A DNA stretch of 33,695 bases from Flavobacteriales bacterium (lineage in GTDB: Bacteria; Bacteroidota; Bacteroidia; Flavobacteriales_D; Parvicellaceae), in the NCBI GenBank assembly GCA_029243225.1, contig JAQWSL010000063.1, positions 1-33,695 of the forward strand, in the 5' to 3' direction. Numbering within the stretch: position 1 is the first letter of the stretch; each line of letters begins with the position of its first letter. Below the pieces are notes generated by a model. The model did no database searches. It worked only from the letters and a program-made list of their open reading frames with translations, and was not told where the DNA came from. The position numbers and the translations under genes are program-made. Of this stretch, positions 1 to 8,225 are shown piece after piece.

Positions 1-128
1 ATAAGAAGAGGTTTTCTTGGAAGAAAATATTCAGAAAGAAACTTAGCTCTATCTAATTGGGAAAAATCAATCTCATCAATCTTAATTGTAGAAACTTCTT
101 TTGCAGAAAATAAATTAAACAATCCCAT
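1..128 (-). CDS. Partial hypothetical secreted protein, cut by the left edge
   Basis: The minus strand is open from about position 152 to the left edge. It encodes a hydrophobic stretch resembling a signal peptide (LFLALSLVMGLFNLFSA), then a charged segment starting KEVSTIKIDEIDFSQLD. The first usable ATG is at 128-126, inside the hydrophobic stretch. A better placed in-frame ATG lies at 170-168, directly after the stop of the neighbouring gene, but a TAA at 155-153 separates it from the rest. So the gene either starts at 128, or it is a longer signal-peptide gene broken at codon 6. The plus strand is also open here (1-156), but its translation looks less like a protein. I do not recognise a family. 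Confidence 0.35.
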   Translation of the reverse strand, partial: MGLFNLFSAKEVSTIKIDEIDFSQLDRAKFLSEYFLPRKPLL

Positions 129-170
129 AACAAGGGATAAAGCTAAAAATAATTAGCTACAAAAAAGCAT

Positions 171-1586
171 TTACCTAACAATGATAACATCATGTGTACT
201 TAATCTATTACCATTCATTTCTGCAATAACGTAATATTGCCCTGAGTTCAATGAAGTAGGAAGAATAGCTAAACTTTCTCCCGCATTAAAATGATCTAAA
301 TTGGAGTAAACTAGCTGACCGTACAGATTAAATATTTTAAGCTCAACATCACCCGCTTTATCTATTGTAATTGGAATATGCAGGGTGCCATTTGAAGGAT
401 TTGGATACAATGGTGAAAAACTTAATCTTGAATTGTTTTCAACATTAACACCAGAAACAACCTGAATAAAAATAGCTTCATCATTCATGAAAAAACCATC
501 CATTAATCTTAAAACTGTAAGGTAAGGTTCATCTCTTACATCATTTGCTGCAGGACTCCAATTAATAATTGCTTCAATTTCATTACCAGAACCTGTGGGC
601 AGTTGAGAGTAAATTGCAGGACTAGAAGATAGAAATGGTTCGCCATAAGCTTCAAAAAGAATACTGTTTGTAGTTCCTGGATTACCGCCTAACAACCTAA
701 GCTCAGAATTTTGACCAGCAGGGATGGACCATTGAGGGTATCCACCTACAATCGGAATAATTGTTCCAATATTTGAAAAACTAGGCAATGAACCTGAAGG
801 AACAACAATAACTTGCATATCTCTTCTTATTTCTCCAATCTTGACACCACCTCTAAATTCCTCACATACAATAGTGTAAACCCAGTTTCCAGTAACAGAT
901 GCTGTCCATGAAATGGTGCCAGAAACAGGATCCATTGAAAGAACATTTGACGGATCTGAAGGAGGATCAATATATGTTGCAATAGGAGTCCCTAATGCAT
1001 TATTTGGTGTGCCAATAAACCAATTTAAAGAATCTCCATCTGGATCTATTGGCAAAGGGTTATATTGCCATGGAGTATTTACAGGTAGATAAACTACAGG
1101 CTTAACTAAAAAATAAGGAGACGAATCGTTTTGAGATACATCATTTGTAAAAGTAGTATGCAAACTCATATTTTCGGAACTAGCATTCGTTATATTTCCA
1201 ATAATTTCATTTCTACAACAATTCTCCCAACTAACAGTATATTCACCAGGATTTGGCAGATTTATTGATGCTGAGTAAAAATAAATTTCTACACCATATG
1301 GAAACATGGGCATCAACCCTCCCTGAACTGTTCCAAATATTGGATGTGTTGCTAAAGAATCTATAGTTGAAGTTAAATTAGCTACAACATTGCCTTGAGA
1401 ATCTGTTACAGCAAAATCTTGTGTAGTGCTAATGTCTACTCCTACGGTATCTCTGTAAAGAGTAAGCAAAACGTAATAACTATTTTGACTATCGTTTAGA
1501 ACAATAATTTCTCCTCCCATAAGGTGAGTAGAATATCCATTAAAAGTAGAGGTAATCAAAAGGGCAAAAAAAAGTAATTTTTTCAT
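171..1586 (-). CDS. T9SS-sorted secreted surface protein with type-A C-terminal sorting domain
   Basis: A 471-residue exported protein. Residues 1-19 are a signal peptide (MKKLLFFALLITSTFNGYS). The next segment, HLMGGEI followed by LTLYRDT, matches a start common in large Bacteroidota surface proteins that often carry gliding-motility-type C-termini. A paired Cys (ENCCRNE) is typical of that family. The middle is beta-rich, with a cadherin-like piece (IDPDGDSLNW, then SGTISWTA). The last 80 residues or so have the T9SS type-A pattern: YPNPSNG, then a beta-sandwich with LKIFNLYGQLVY, ending in a basic tail. Export by Sec, then T9SS transport and surface attachment or release, is inferred from this. 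The ligand or role is unknown. It is transcribed toward the left edge, and mazG lies upstream on the same strand. Confidence 0.88.
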   Translation of the reverse strand: MKKLLFFALLITSTFNGYSTHLMGGEIIVLNDSQNSYYVLLTLYRDTVGVDISTTQDFAVTDSQGNVVANLTSTIDSLATHPIFGTVQGGLMPMFPYGVEIYFYSASINLPNPGEYTVSWENCCRNEIIGNITNASSENMSLHTTFTNDVSQNDSSPYFLVKPVVYLPVNTPWQYNPLPIDPDGDSLNWFIGTPNNALGTPIATYIDPPSDPSNVLSMDPVSGTISWTASVTGNWVYTIVCEEFRGGVKIGEIRRDMQVIVVPSGSLPSFSNIGTIIPIVGGYPQWSIPAGQNSELRLLGGNPGTTNSILFEAYGEPFLSSSPAIYSQLPTGSGNEIEAIINWSPAANDVRDEPYLTVLRLMDGFFMNDEAIFIQVVSGVNVENNSRLSFSPLYPNPSNGTLHIPITIDKAGDVELKIFNLYGQLVYSNLDHFNAGESLAILPTSLNSGQYYVIAEMNGNRLSTHDVIIVR

Positions 1587-1652
1587 GTCAATTGATTTTT
1601 ATGTAAGATATTACTTTAAGATACAAAAAAAGTTTACAAATCAATAATTAAT

Positions 1653-2426
1653 TTAAATCTTATTAAATATATTTTTTGCTTTCTCCCAATATTCATCCAT
1701 TTCAATTAAAGACATTTCAGAAAGATTTTTACCATCATTTTTTGTTTCGGTTTCTAAATATTTAAACCTTTTAATGAATTTTTTGTTAGTTTTTTCGAGT
1801 GCCATTTCGGGGTCAACATCAAGAAAACGGGCATAATTAATAATAGAAAACAAAACATCTCCAAATTCATCTTCAATTTTATTTGAATTTCTTTGAACCT
1901 CAACTTTTAATTCCTCAATCTCTTCTTTTACTTTATCAAAGACTTGATTTTTATTATCCCAATCAAAACCTACTCCCCTAACTTTTTCTTGAATTCGTGT
2001 TGCTTTAACCATAGCAGGAAGTGACTTAGGAACACCATCAAGCACAGATTTTCTTCCAGATTTCAATTTTATCTTCTCCCAATTTCTTTTAACATCATCT
2101 TCATTCTGAACTTCGACATCTCCATATATGTGAGGATGTCTTTCTATTAACTTATCACACACCGTGTTTAGAACATCTTCAATATCAAATTCATTGGTTT
2201 CTGATGCAATTTTCGAATAAAAAACAAGGTGGAGCATTAGATCTCCTAACTCTCCTTTAATCTCTCCCATGTCCTCTTCTAAAATAGCATCAGCTAATTC
2301 ATAAGTTTCTTCAATTGTTAAGTACCTTAAACTTTTAATTGTTTGTTTCTTATCCCAAGGACACTTATCTCTTAATTCATCCATTATTGAAAGAAGACGT
2401 TCAAATGCTTTTAATTTGCTATTCAT
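1653..2426 (-). CDS. mazG: Nucleoside triphosphate pyrophosphohydrolase MazG
   Basis: A 257-residue cytoplasmic enzyme that hydrolyses nucleoside triphosphates to monophosphates and pyrophosphate, a house-cleaning activity. The N-terminal MazG domain shows CPWDKKQT (residues 22-29), the metal-binding EExxE helix (E39, E40, E43) and the second acidic helix ELGDLMLHLVF (59-69). A second MazG-like half has EEIEELKVEV and EDEFGDVLFSIIN, as in the two-domain E. coli-type protein. Length is normal for the family. The ATG at 2426 follows a TATATTTG -7-like element by about 20 bases. It is divergent from the PagL-like gene and probably transcribed on its own. Confidence 0.95.
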   Translation of the reverse strand: MNSKLKAFERLLSIMDELRDKCPWDKKQTIKSLRYLTIEETYELADAILEEDMGEIKGELGDLMLHLVFYSKIASETNEFDIEDVLNTVCDKLIERHPHIYGDVEVQNEDDVKRNWEKIKLKSGRKSVLDGVPKSLPAMVKATRIQEKVRGVGFDWDNKNQVFDKVKEEIEELKVEVQRNSNKIEDEFGDVLFSIINYARFLDVDPEMALEKTNKKFIKRFKYLETETKNDGKNLSEMSLIEMDEYWEKAKNIFNKI

Positions 2427-2447
2427 TGATTACAATTTTTGTAAATT

Positions 2448-2455
2448 CAAATATA
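2448..2455 (-). promoter_or_regulatory. Candidate -7 element for mazG
   Basis: Read on the minus strand, these bases are TATATTTG, a full match to the Bacteroidota TAnnTTTG -7 consensus. It would place the transcript start about 15 bases before the mazG ATG, a normal leader length. I see no clear -33 TTG at the usual distance, so the call rests on the -7 element alone. A small palindrome, TTACAATTTTTGTAA (2430-2444), lies between it and the start codon. Confidence 0.4.
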
Positions 2456-2478
2456 TATAGCTTTTGAAGAACTTATCT

Positions 2479-3531
2479 ATGACCACTAGATTTTTTACAA
2501 TTTTCATTCTAAGTGTTTTACTTAACTTTAATTCTGTATGTCAAAAACCTTATAAATACTCCTTTGATGGTTCTTTAAGTTTCGGCAGACTTCTTGCTCA
2601 CAGAAATAGCATGAGAAGAATGGTTGAAAAAAATTCATATTCAGCAGAACTCACATTAAATTTGCATACTGATGGAAGTAAAAATCACCATAAAAAATAC
2701 AATTATCTTACTTATGGGGTTACTATAAATTACTCCAATCCTGGAAACAAAACAGACATTGGAAACATAATATGCTCCTATGGATTTGTGTCTTTACCAT
2801 TTAATAATAAAGTAAATCCATTTCATTTTAAAATTGGCTTAGGCTTAGGGTGGGTTGAAAAAACTTTTGATTTAGAAACAAACTTTCAAAGCTTAGCCGT
2901 AAGCACACATTTAAATGCAAATGTTCAATTTAAAATTGAGCGATTATTTCAATTAAAAAATCAGCATTATTTAAAAGGGGCTATACTATTTAATCATTTA
3001 TCTAATGGTTCTTTCCAAACACCTAATCTTGGACTAAACATAACACAACTACAAATTAGTTATTCCCTTGGATTTAAAAAACAAATTTCCGATTCCACAA
3101 TTTCGAAAATTTTAACCTTTAAAAAACACGATTTAACTATCTATAACTCTTCAGCATTTAAAGAGAACCAAACCCCATCATTAAGAAAATACTACATAAA
3201 TGAAACTTGTATTCAACACCAATATAGAATAGGATATAAAAGTGGTGTGATTTCAGGTTTTGATATTTTATACAATCCTAGTTTAGAAGAATTCACAAAC
3301 AAAAGAGCACAATGTGGATTGTTTTTAGGCCACCTTTTACACTTAGATAAATTAAAAATAGGTTTAGTAATGGGAACATATTTATACAACAAAAAAGACA
3401 ACTCTGAAACACTGTACCATAAACTATTTACAGAATATAAAATCTCAAACAAAATTGTTGGTCGACTTTCACTAAAATCACATTGGGCAAAAGCAGACTT
3501 TTTTAGCTTAGGAGTTGGATATAAAATTTAA
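2479..3531 (+). CDS. PagL-like acyloxyacyl hydrolase (lipid A 3-O-deacylase homologue), outer membrane
   Basis: About 350 residues. The frame is open from a TTG at 2464, but I prefer the ATG at 2479, which gives a clean signal peptide (MTTRFFTIFILSVLLNFNS). After it comes GRLLAHRNSM, then alternating beta strands with KIGLGLGW, and the family motif HLSNGSFQTPNLGLN. That motif matches the His-x-Ser-Asn-Gly region of PagL-type barrels, where His and Ser belong to the catalytic triad. The acid position, 14 residues after the His in Pseudomonas PagL, is Asn here. The C-terminal 150 residues add more beta strands than classical PagL has, and the total length suits the longer Bacteroidota members. 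The expected role is removal of an acyl chain from lipid A, but activity is not assured. The DUF2807 lipoprotein gene follows after 9 bases, so the two are probably co-transcribed. Confidence 0.72.
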   Translation: MTTRFFTIFILSVLLNFNSVCQKPYKYSFDGSLSFGRLLAHRNSMRRMVEKNSYSAELTLNLHTDGSKNHHKKYNYLTYGVTINYSNPGNKTDIGNIICSYGFVSLPFNNKVNPFHFKIGLGLGWVEKTFDLETNFQSLAVSTHLNANVQFKIERLFQLKNQHYLKGAILFNHLSNGSFQTPNLGLNITQLQISYSLGFKKQISDSTISKILTFKKHDLTIYNSSAFKENQTPSLRKYYINETCIQHQYRIGYKSGVISGFDILYNPSLEEFTNKRAQCGLFLGHLLHLDKLKIGLVMGTYLYNKKDNSETLYHKLFTEYKISNKIVGRLSLKSHWAKADFFSLGVGYKI

Positions 3532-3540
3532 TTATGAATC

Positions 3541-4269
3541 ATGAATCATAACATTATCTTTTTAATACTTACAATCATGTTATTTGGATGTAAAAAGACA
3601 GCTGAAAGAATTTGTTTTAAAGGAAATGGAGAGGCATTAACAATTGACATTGAAAATGAAAAAACATTTAATGAAATTGAACTGTTTGACGATATAAATC
3701 TAATTCTGATAAATGATTCATTAAACTTCACTTCTATTACCGGCCCTGTTAATTTAATAGAATTCGTTGAACTAAATGTAGAAAACAACTTACTTTCTAT
3801 TAGAAACTTAAATAAATGTGATTTTTTAAGATCGGAAAAAGAAATTAATATTCACTTTCATTACACAAACCTTAATAAGGTTAATCTTTCAGGATACGGA
3901 AATCTGTCTAACTACGACACACTAAAACACAACATAATAATTAATGCTAACAATGCCTATTCTAATATCAATTTAACAATTAATTCAGATTCAGTTCAAG
4001 TATATTTATTAAAAGGGTCAACCTCATTATCACTTGCTGGATTTTGCAATTCTTTATACGGATATAATAGTGGAATTGCTCCTTTTAACGCATCATTATT
4101 AACATCAAAAAAAGTTCATATAAACTCAAATTCAATAGCTAGAACCGACATAATAGTAATAGAAAACCTTAATGCTGAGATTAGAAGCTATGGAGATATT
4201 TACTATAGTGGAAGTCCATTAACAACGAATTTTTCAATTACAGGAGAAGGGAAAATCATTCAATTATAA
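3541..4269 (+). CDS. DUF2807 (GIN-domain) lipoprotein
   Basis: A 242-residue lipoprotein with a type II signal (LTIMLFGC, Cys17). The rest is a repetitive beta-helix-like DUF2807 domain, also called the putative autotransporter adhesin head GIN domain. It opens with FNEIELFDDINLIL, passes through LNKVNLSGYGNLS, and ends with ISYSGSP/GEGKI-like turns (IYYSGSPLTT, ITGEGKIIQL). These domains are common envelope proteins in Bacteroidota and have no assigned biochemical role. The gene begins nine bases after the PagL-like gene, in a short tandem repeat (ATGAATC twice), so the upstream ATG at 3534 is out of frame. Probably in one transcription unit with the gene before it. Confidence 0.75.
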   Translation: MNHNIIFLILTIMLFGCKKTAERICFKGNGEALTIDIENEKTFNEIELFDDINLILINDSLNFTSITGPVNLIEFVELNVENNLLSIRNLNKCDFLRSEKEINIHFHYTNLNKVNLSGYGNLSNYDTLKHNIIINANNAYSNINLTINSDSVQVYLLKGSTSLSLAGFCNSLYGYNSGIAPFNASLLTSKKVHINSNSIARTDIIVIENLNAEIRSYGDIYYSGSPLTTNFSITGEGKIIQL

Positions 4270-4303
4270 ATTATTATCCCTTAAAAATGACTAATTTTAC
4301 AAC

Positions 4304-4495
4304 ATGAAATTAGTTTTATTATCTATTGCTTTACTAGCTCTTGCATTTGCAGGAATTGCAGTAAAAATACTATTTAAAAAAAACGGAGAGTTTGCTGGTA
4401 CTTGCGCAAGTAACAACCCATTGCTTAACAAAGAGGGAGAATCTTGTGGGATATGTGGCGCTAGACCTGAAGAAAAATGTAAAGAGAAAGGCTAG
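4304..4495 (+). CDS. nqrM: NqrM-like Na+-NQR maturation protein (DUF539-type)
   Basis: A 63-residue protein with one N-terminal transmembrane helix (residues 3-24), a basic KK, and four cysteines at 34, 48, 51 and 59 in the pattern GTCAS, ESCGICG, EEKC. This matches the layout of NqrM (DUF539), a small single-helix protein with four conserved Cys. In Vibrio and Klebsiella it is needed to mature Na+-NQR, presumably by delivering iron to the site shared by NqrD and NqrE. In proteobacteria it usually follows apbE. Here it lies next to apbE but convergent, with a 4-base tail overlap. The length, the Cys pattern and the neighbourhood all agree. It needs its own promoter or read-through from the upstream lipoprotein gene. 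Confidence 0.75.
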   Translation: MKLVLLSIALLALAFAGIAVKILFKKNGEFAGTCASNNPLLNKEGESCGICGARPEEKCKEKG

Positions 4496-5583
4496 TTCAA
4501 TATAAAATCACTCATGCCCTTACTCTGAACAGATAAATTCTTTCCATTTTCATCATAAACAAAATAAGCAACCAATTTGAGTTCAGGATGATTAGAAATA
4601 AAAGCTAACGATTGATCTACACCCATTACCATAAATGCTGTTGCAAAGGCATCAGCAGAAGCTGCGTTATTTGAAATAACAGTTACACTCAACAAGCTAT
4701 GATCGACCGGATAGCCGTTCACAGGATTAATTGTATGTGAATATTTGACACCATTCTTTTTATAAAATTTCCTGTAATTACCTGATGTTGCTAATGCATT
4801 GTTGCTTAGACCAATAATTAGTTGAAATTCATTTTCTCCAGGTGAAGAATTTTCAACTGGCCTGTCAATACCAATTCTCCATATACCACCAGAAGGATTA
4901 ACTCCTGAGGTTCTAACCTCACCACCAATTTCAACCATGTAGTTATTCAACTGCTTTTCCTCTAAAAATTCTGCTATAACATCAACTGAAAACCCTTGTG
5001 CTATTCCGTTGAAATCTAATTTAGAATTTGAATTAACCTTATAAAAAAAAGGTGTAATTTGATAAACATCACCAGCACCCGAAAGGGTGTCAAATACTAA
5101 ACAAAAAGATGAATCATTGAAAGAAATTAAATTAAGTAATGAATCTATAGCATGATTATCAATAGAATCTTTTTTTACATTATCATTGTAAAAGCCCCAA
5201 TAATTAACCAAAGGGAAAATGGCTGGGTTAAATGCTCCATTTGTTAAATTATATACATCTTTTGCTTTTTGGAAGCAGTTTTTAATGTAAGAGGATGTGT
5301 TTCCTAAATAAAAATGAGCACTTCCATTATTGAATTTCGAGATATCACTAGAGTCAATATAAATAGATAATTCAGAATCAAAAGCATTTAATATCGAATC
5401 AAATTCAGTTGAGAAATCTCTTAAAGAATCATCATTATAAATAATTGAAAAAGATGTTCCTTGTGCGTATCCAGAAACTTCTAGATAACTTGAACTGATG
5501 TCATCATCTAAATTATCACAAGCTGTGAAAAGATAAAAAGCTAAAAAAATTAATGGGATTTGTCTTTTACCCACCAAAGTCAT
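4492..5583 (-). CDS. apbE: FAD:protein FMN transferase ApbE
   Basis: About 363 residues. It transfers FMN from FAD onto Thr in target proteins. In this operon the targets should be NqrB and NqrC. The N-terminus is a lipoprotein signal (LIFLAFYLFTAC), placing the enzyme outside the inner membrane. Family motifs include LDFNGIAQGFSVD, VEIGGEVRTSG, the HTINPVNGYPV segment and the metal-binding ASADAFATAFMVMG near the C-terminus. I chose the ATG at 5583. A TTG one codon upstream is also in frame. The start overlaps the last bases of nqrF, showing translational coupling and co-transcription with the nqr operon. Confidence 0.93.
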   Translation of the reverse strand: MTLVGKRQIPLIFLAFYLFTACDNLDDDISSSYLEVSGYAQGTSFSIIYNDDSLRDFSTEFDSILNAFDSELSIYIDSSDISKFNNGSAHFYLGNTSSYIKNCFQKAKDVYNLTNGAFNPAIFPLVNYWGFYNDNVKKDSIDNHAIDSLLNLISFNDSSFCLVFDTLSGAGDVYQITPFFYKVNSNSKLDFNGIAQGFSVDVIAEFLEEKQLNNYMVEIGGEVRTSGVNPSGGIWRIGIDRPVENSSPGENEFQLIIGLSNNALATSGNYRKFYKKNGVKYSHTINPVNGYPVDHSLLSVTVISNNAASADAFATAFMVMGVDQSLAFISNHPELKLVAYFVYDENGKNLSVQSKGMSDFILN

Positions 5584-6871
5584 CAAATCTTACGTTTTCT
5601 GGAGGAACACCCCAGTCATCACACATTTTGATAACCGCTTGATTCATCATAGGAGGTCCACAGAAATAAACTTCTAAATCTTCAGGTGCTTCATGTTTTG
5701 TTAAATATTGATCAATTACCACTTGATGAACAAAACCTGTAAAACCGTCACCTTCAGAATCATTTACATCCTTTTTATTGACCCAATTATCCTCAGGTAA
5801 TGCATCAGAAAGGACTAGATAAAATTTGAAATTTGGAAATTCTTTTTCAAGATCTCTAAAGTAATGAATATAGAAAAGTTCTGCCCTAGATCTTCCACCG
5901 TACCAATAAGTAACTTTTCTACCTGTTTTTAAAGTTTTAAAAAGTTCATACAAGTGTGAACGCATAGGGGCCATCCCAGCACCACCACCAATGTACAACA
6001 TCTCTGAATCAGATTCATTAATGAAGAACTCACCATAAGGACCTGAAATAGTAACTTCATCTCCTTCTTTTAATCCAAAGATATATGAAGAGGCAATTCC
6101 AGGGTTAATATCTGCCCATGAATCTTTAGCTCTATCCCAAGGTGGAGCTGCGACTCTTACATTTAACATTATTTTTCTTCCTTCGGCAGGGTAAGAAGCC
6201 ATCGAATATGCACGAACAACATCCTCGTCATTTTTCATCACTAAATCTCTTATTGCAAATTTTCCTTCTGACCAATCTTTTTCAAACTTATCTGGCTCTC
6301 CAGGATGATCTTGTGGATGTGCTTTAATATCCATATCTGAAAATTTAACTTCTGTCTTTGGAATATTAATTTGAATATACCCACCCGCTTTATAGTCCAT
6401 GTCTTCAGGAATATCAACTATGAATTCTTTTATGTAAGTAGCAACATTGTAATTAGATGAAACTACTGCCTTCCATTCTTTAACACCCATCACCTCTTCC
6501 TCCACTTCAATTTCCATGTCTTCTTTCACTTTAACTTGACAACCTAGTCTAAAATTATCAGCTATTTGTTTTCTAGAAAAATGAGGAACTTCAGTAGGAA
6601 GAATACTCCCCCCACCAGTGTGTACTTGGCAAGTACATTGAACGCAAGTTCCACCCCCACCACATGCAGAAGGTAAAAAGATACCCTGACTACTTAGTGT
6701 AGAAAGCAATGTTGAACCTCCATCAACTTCCAATGTTTGATCACCATTAATGGTTATCTTCACCTTACCAGAAGGCATTAATTTTGCTTTGGCAAATAGT
6801 AGTATTAATGTTAAACTAAGAACAACAACTAAAAAAACAGTTATCGCTAATATTATAATTGAGTAATCCAT
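5567..6871 (-). CDS. nqrF: Na+-NQR subunit F (NADH dehydrogenase, FAD and 2Fe-2S)
   Basis: A 434-residue entry subunit that oxidises NADH. It has an N-terminal membrane helix (residues 4-27), then a ferredoxin domain with cluster ligands Cys70, Cys76, Cys79 and Cys111. The FAD domain has RAYSMASYP (220-228). The NAD domain has IGGGAGMAPMRSH (294-306) and the CGPPMM motif (404-409). It ends in the FDDFGG tail seen in NqrF. The protein is somewhat longer than the Vibrio one (about 407), partly from a linker around residues 170-215. The gene lies 19 bases after nqrE and overlaps apbE. Confidence 0.97.
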   Translation of the reverse strand: MDYSIIILAITVFLVVVLSLTLILLFAKAKLMPSGKVKITINGDQTLEVDGGSTLLSTLSSQGIFLPSACGGGGTCVQCTCQVHTGGGSILPTEVPHFSRKQIADNFRLGCQVKVKEDMEIEVEEEVMGVKEWKAVVSSNYNVATYIKEFIVDIPEDMDYKAGGYIQINIPKTEVKFSDMDIKAHPQDHPGEPDKFEKDWSEGKFAIRDLVMKNDEDVVRAYSMASYPAEGRKIMLNVRVAAPPWDRAKDSWADINPGIASSYIFGLKEGDEVTISGPYGEFFINESDSEMLYIGGGAGMAPMRSHLYELFKTLKTGRKVTYWYGGRSRAELFYIHYFRDLEKEFPNFKFYLVLSDALPEDNWVNKKDVNDSEGDGFTGFVHQVVIDQYLTKHEAPEDLEVYFCGPPMMNQAVIKMCDDWGVPPENVRFDDFGG

Positions 6872-6890
6872 AATTTTTATAAATCAAATA

Positions 6891-7505
6891 TTATATTTCA
6901 AATCCCATAAATCCTAAAAACGCTAATCCCATAAGACCTGTTATTAAAAAAGCCATACCTACGCCCCTTAAAGGAGCAGGAACATTAGAGTATCTAATTT
7001 TCTCTCTAATTGCAGCAATCAAAACAACTGCGATAAACCAACCAACACCAGAACCAAAACCATAAACTGTTGCTTCAACAGTAGTTCCATATTGTTCTTG
7101 TTGCATGAATAAAGCACCACCTAAAATCGCACAATTAACAGCAATAAGAGGCAGGAATATACCTAATGCTCCGTAAAGTGCAGGAGAAAACCTTTCGACT
7201 ATCATTTCGACAAGCTGAACAATTGAAGCAATAACTGCAATAAACATGATGAAGCTAAGAAAGCTTAAATCATAACCTGCATATTCTGCGCCTAACCAAC
7301 TTAATGCACCTTCTTTTAATACATAATTCTCAAGTAAGTAATTTACAGGAATAGTAACCGTTAAAACAAATATAACTGCCATTCCTAACCCAAAAGCAGT
7401 TTTCACTGTTTTAGAAACAGCTAAATAAGAACACATGCCAAAGAAAAAGGCAAAAATCATGTTGTCTACAAAGGCACTTTTTATAAATAGTTTAAGTAAA
7501 TCCAT
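6891..7505 (-). CDS. nqrE: Na+-NQR subunit E
   Basis: A 204-residue polytopic inner-membrane subunit with about six hydrophobic helices, homologous to NqrD in inverted topology. Cys25 (GMCSYLAVS) and Cys125 (AVNCAILGG) are the two ligands NqrE is expected to give to the intramembrane iron centre shared with NqrD. The conserved ERFSPALYGALGIFLPLI segment (104-121) is present. Length is normal. It is the fifth gene of the operon, 18 bases after nqrD. Confidence 0.97.
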   Translation of the reverse strand: MDLLKLFIKSAFVDNMIFAFFFGMCSYLAVSKTVKTAFGLGMAVIFVLTVTIPVNYLLENYVLKEGALSWLGAEYAGYDLSFLSFIMFIAVIASIVQLVEMIVERFSPALYGALGIFLPLIAVNCAILGGALFMQQEQYGTTVEATVYGFGSGVGWFIAVVLIAAIREKIRYSNVPAPLRGVGMAFLITGLMGLAFLGFMGFEI

Positions 7506-7523
7506 TTCTATATTTTTTAACTA

Positions 7524-8204
7524 TTAATGAGTTTCAATTAATTTAGGGTTTCTTGCTTTTTGAATCCAAATGTAAATAGCAACTAGAATTAATGATGAAG
7601 GAGGGAATAACATAAGACCGTTGTTCATGTATCCCATTTCATAAATAGAATCTCCTATCACCTCAACACCAAATAATTTTCCGGAGCCAAAAAGCTCTTT
7701 AAAAAAGGATACAACCACAAGCACCATTGCGTAACCAATAGCATTACCAACACCGTCTAATGCTGCTGCCCATGGTTTATTTGCCAGTGCAAAAGCTTCT
7801 AACCTTCCCATTATAATACAGTTGGTAATGATTAGACCAACAAATACAGAAAGTGATTTAGATACATCATATAAGTATGCTTTAAGGACCTGATCTACAA
7901 TAATAACCAATGCTGCAACTACTACCAATTGAACAATGATTCGTATTCTATTTGGAATAAGGTTTCTAATTAAGGAGATTAAAACATTTGCAGATACTAG
8001 TACAAAAAGTACAGAAACACACATTACAACAGATGGTTCCATCTGAACTGTTACGGCTAATGCAGAACAAATACCCAAGACCTGAATGGTAACGGGGTTG
8101 TTATCATTTAATGGATCTGTTATTAATTTTTTGTTTTTCTTTGAAAACAACGGTTCTCTATCTTTCTTGACAACCTGTTTTTCTATTTCAGCAACTTCGC
8201 TCAT
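7524..8204 (-). CDS. nqrD: Na+-NQR subunit D
   Basis: A 226-residue polytopic membrane subunit. Cys46 (LGICSALAVT) and Cys129 (IITNCIIMGR) are the expected iron ligands that pair with those of NqrE. The motif NCIIMGRLEAFA and the downstream DGVGNAIGYA are typical of NqrD. The N-terminus carries about 25 extra charged residues (MSEVAEIEKQVVKKDREPLF) compared with proteobacterial NqrD. It lies 21 bases after nqrC in the same operon. Confidence 0.97.
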   Translation of the reverse strand: MSEVAEIEKQVVKKDREPLFSKKNKKLITDPLNDNNPVTIQVLGICSALAVTVQMEPSVVMCVSVLFVLVSANVLISLIRNLIPNRIRIIVQLVVVAALVIIVDQVLKAYLYDVSKSLSVFVGLIITNCIIMGRLEAFALANKPWAAALDGVGNAIGYAMVLVVVSFFKELFGSGKLFGVEVIGDSIYEMGYMNNGLMLFPPSSLILVAIYIWIQKARNPKLIETH

Positions 8205-8225
8205 AATTTTATTGTATTAAGCTTT

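Noticed and set aside
1-156. Open frame on the plus strand at the left edge
   Set aside because: Its translation (ending RDKAKNN) looks less protein-like than the minus-strand frame, which has a signal-peptide profile.
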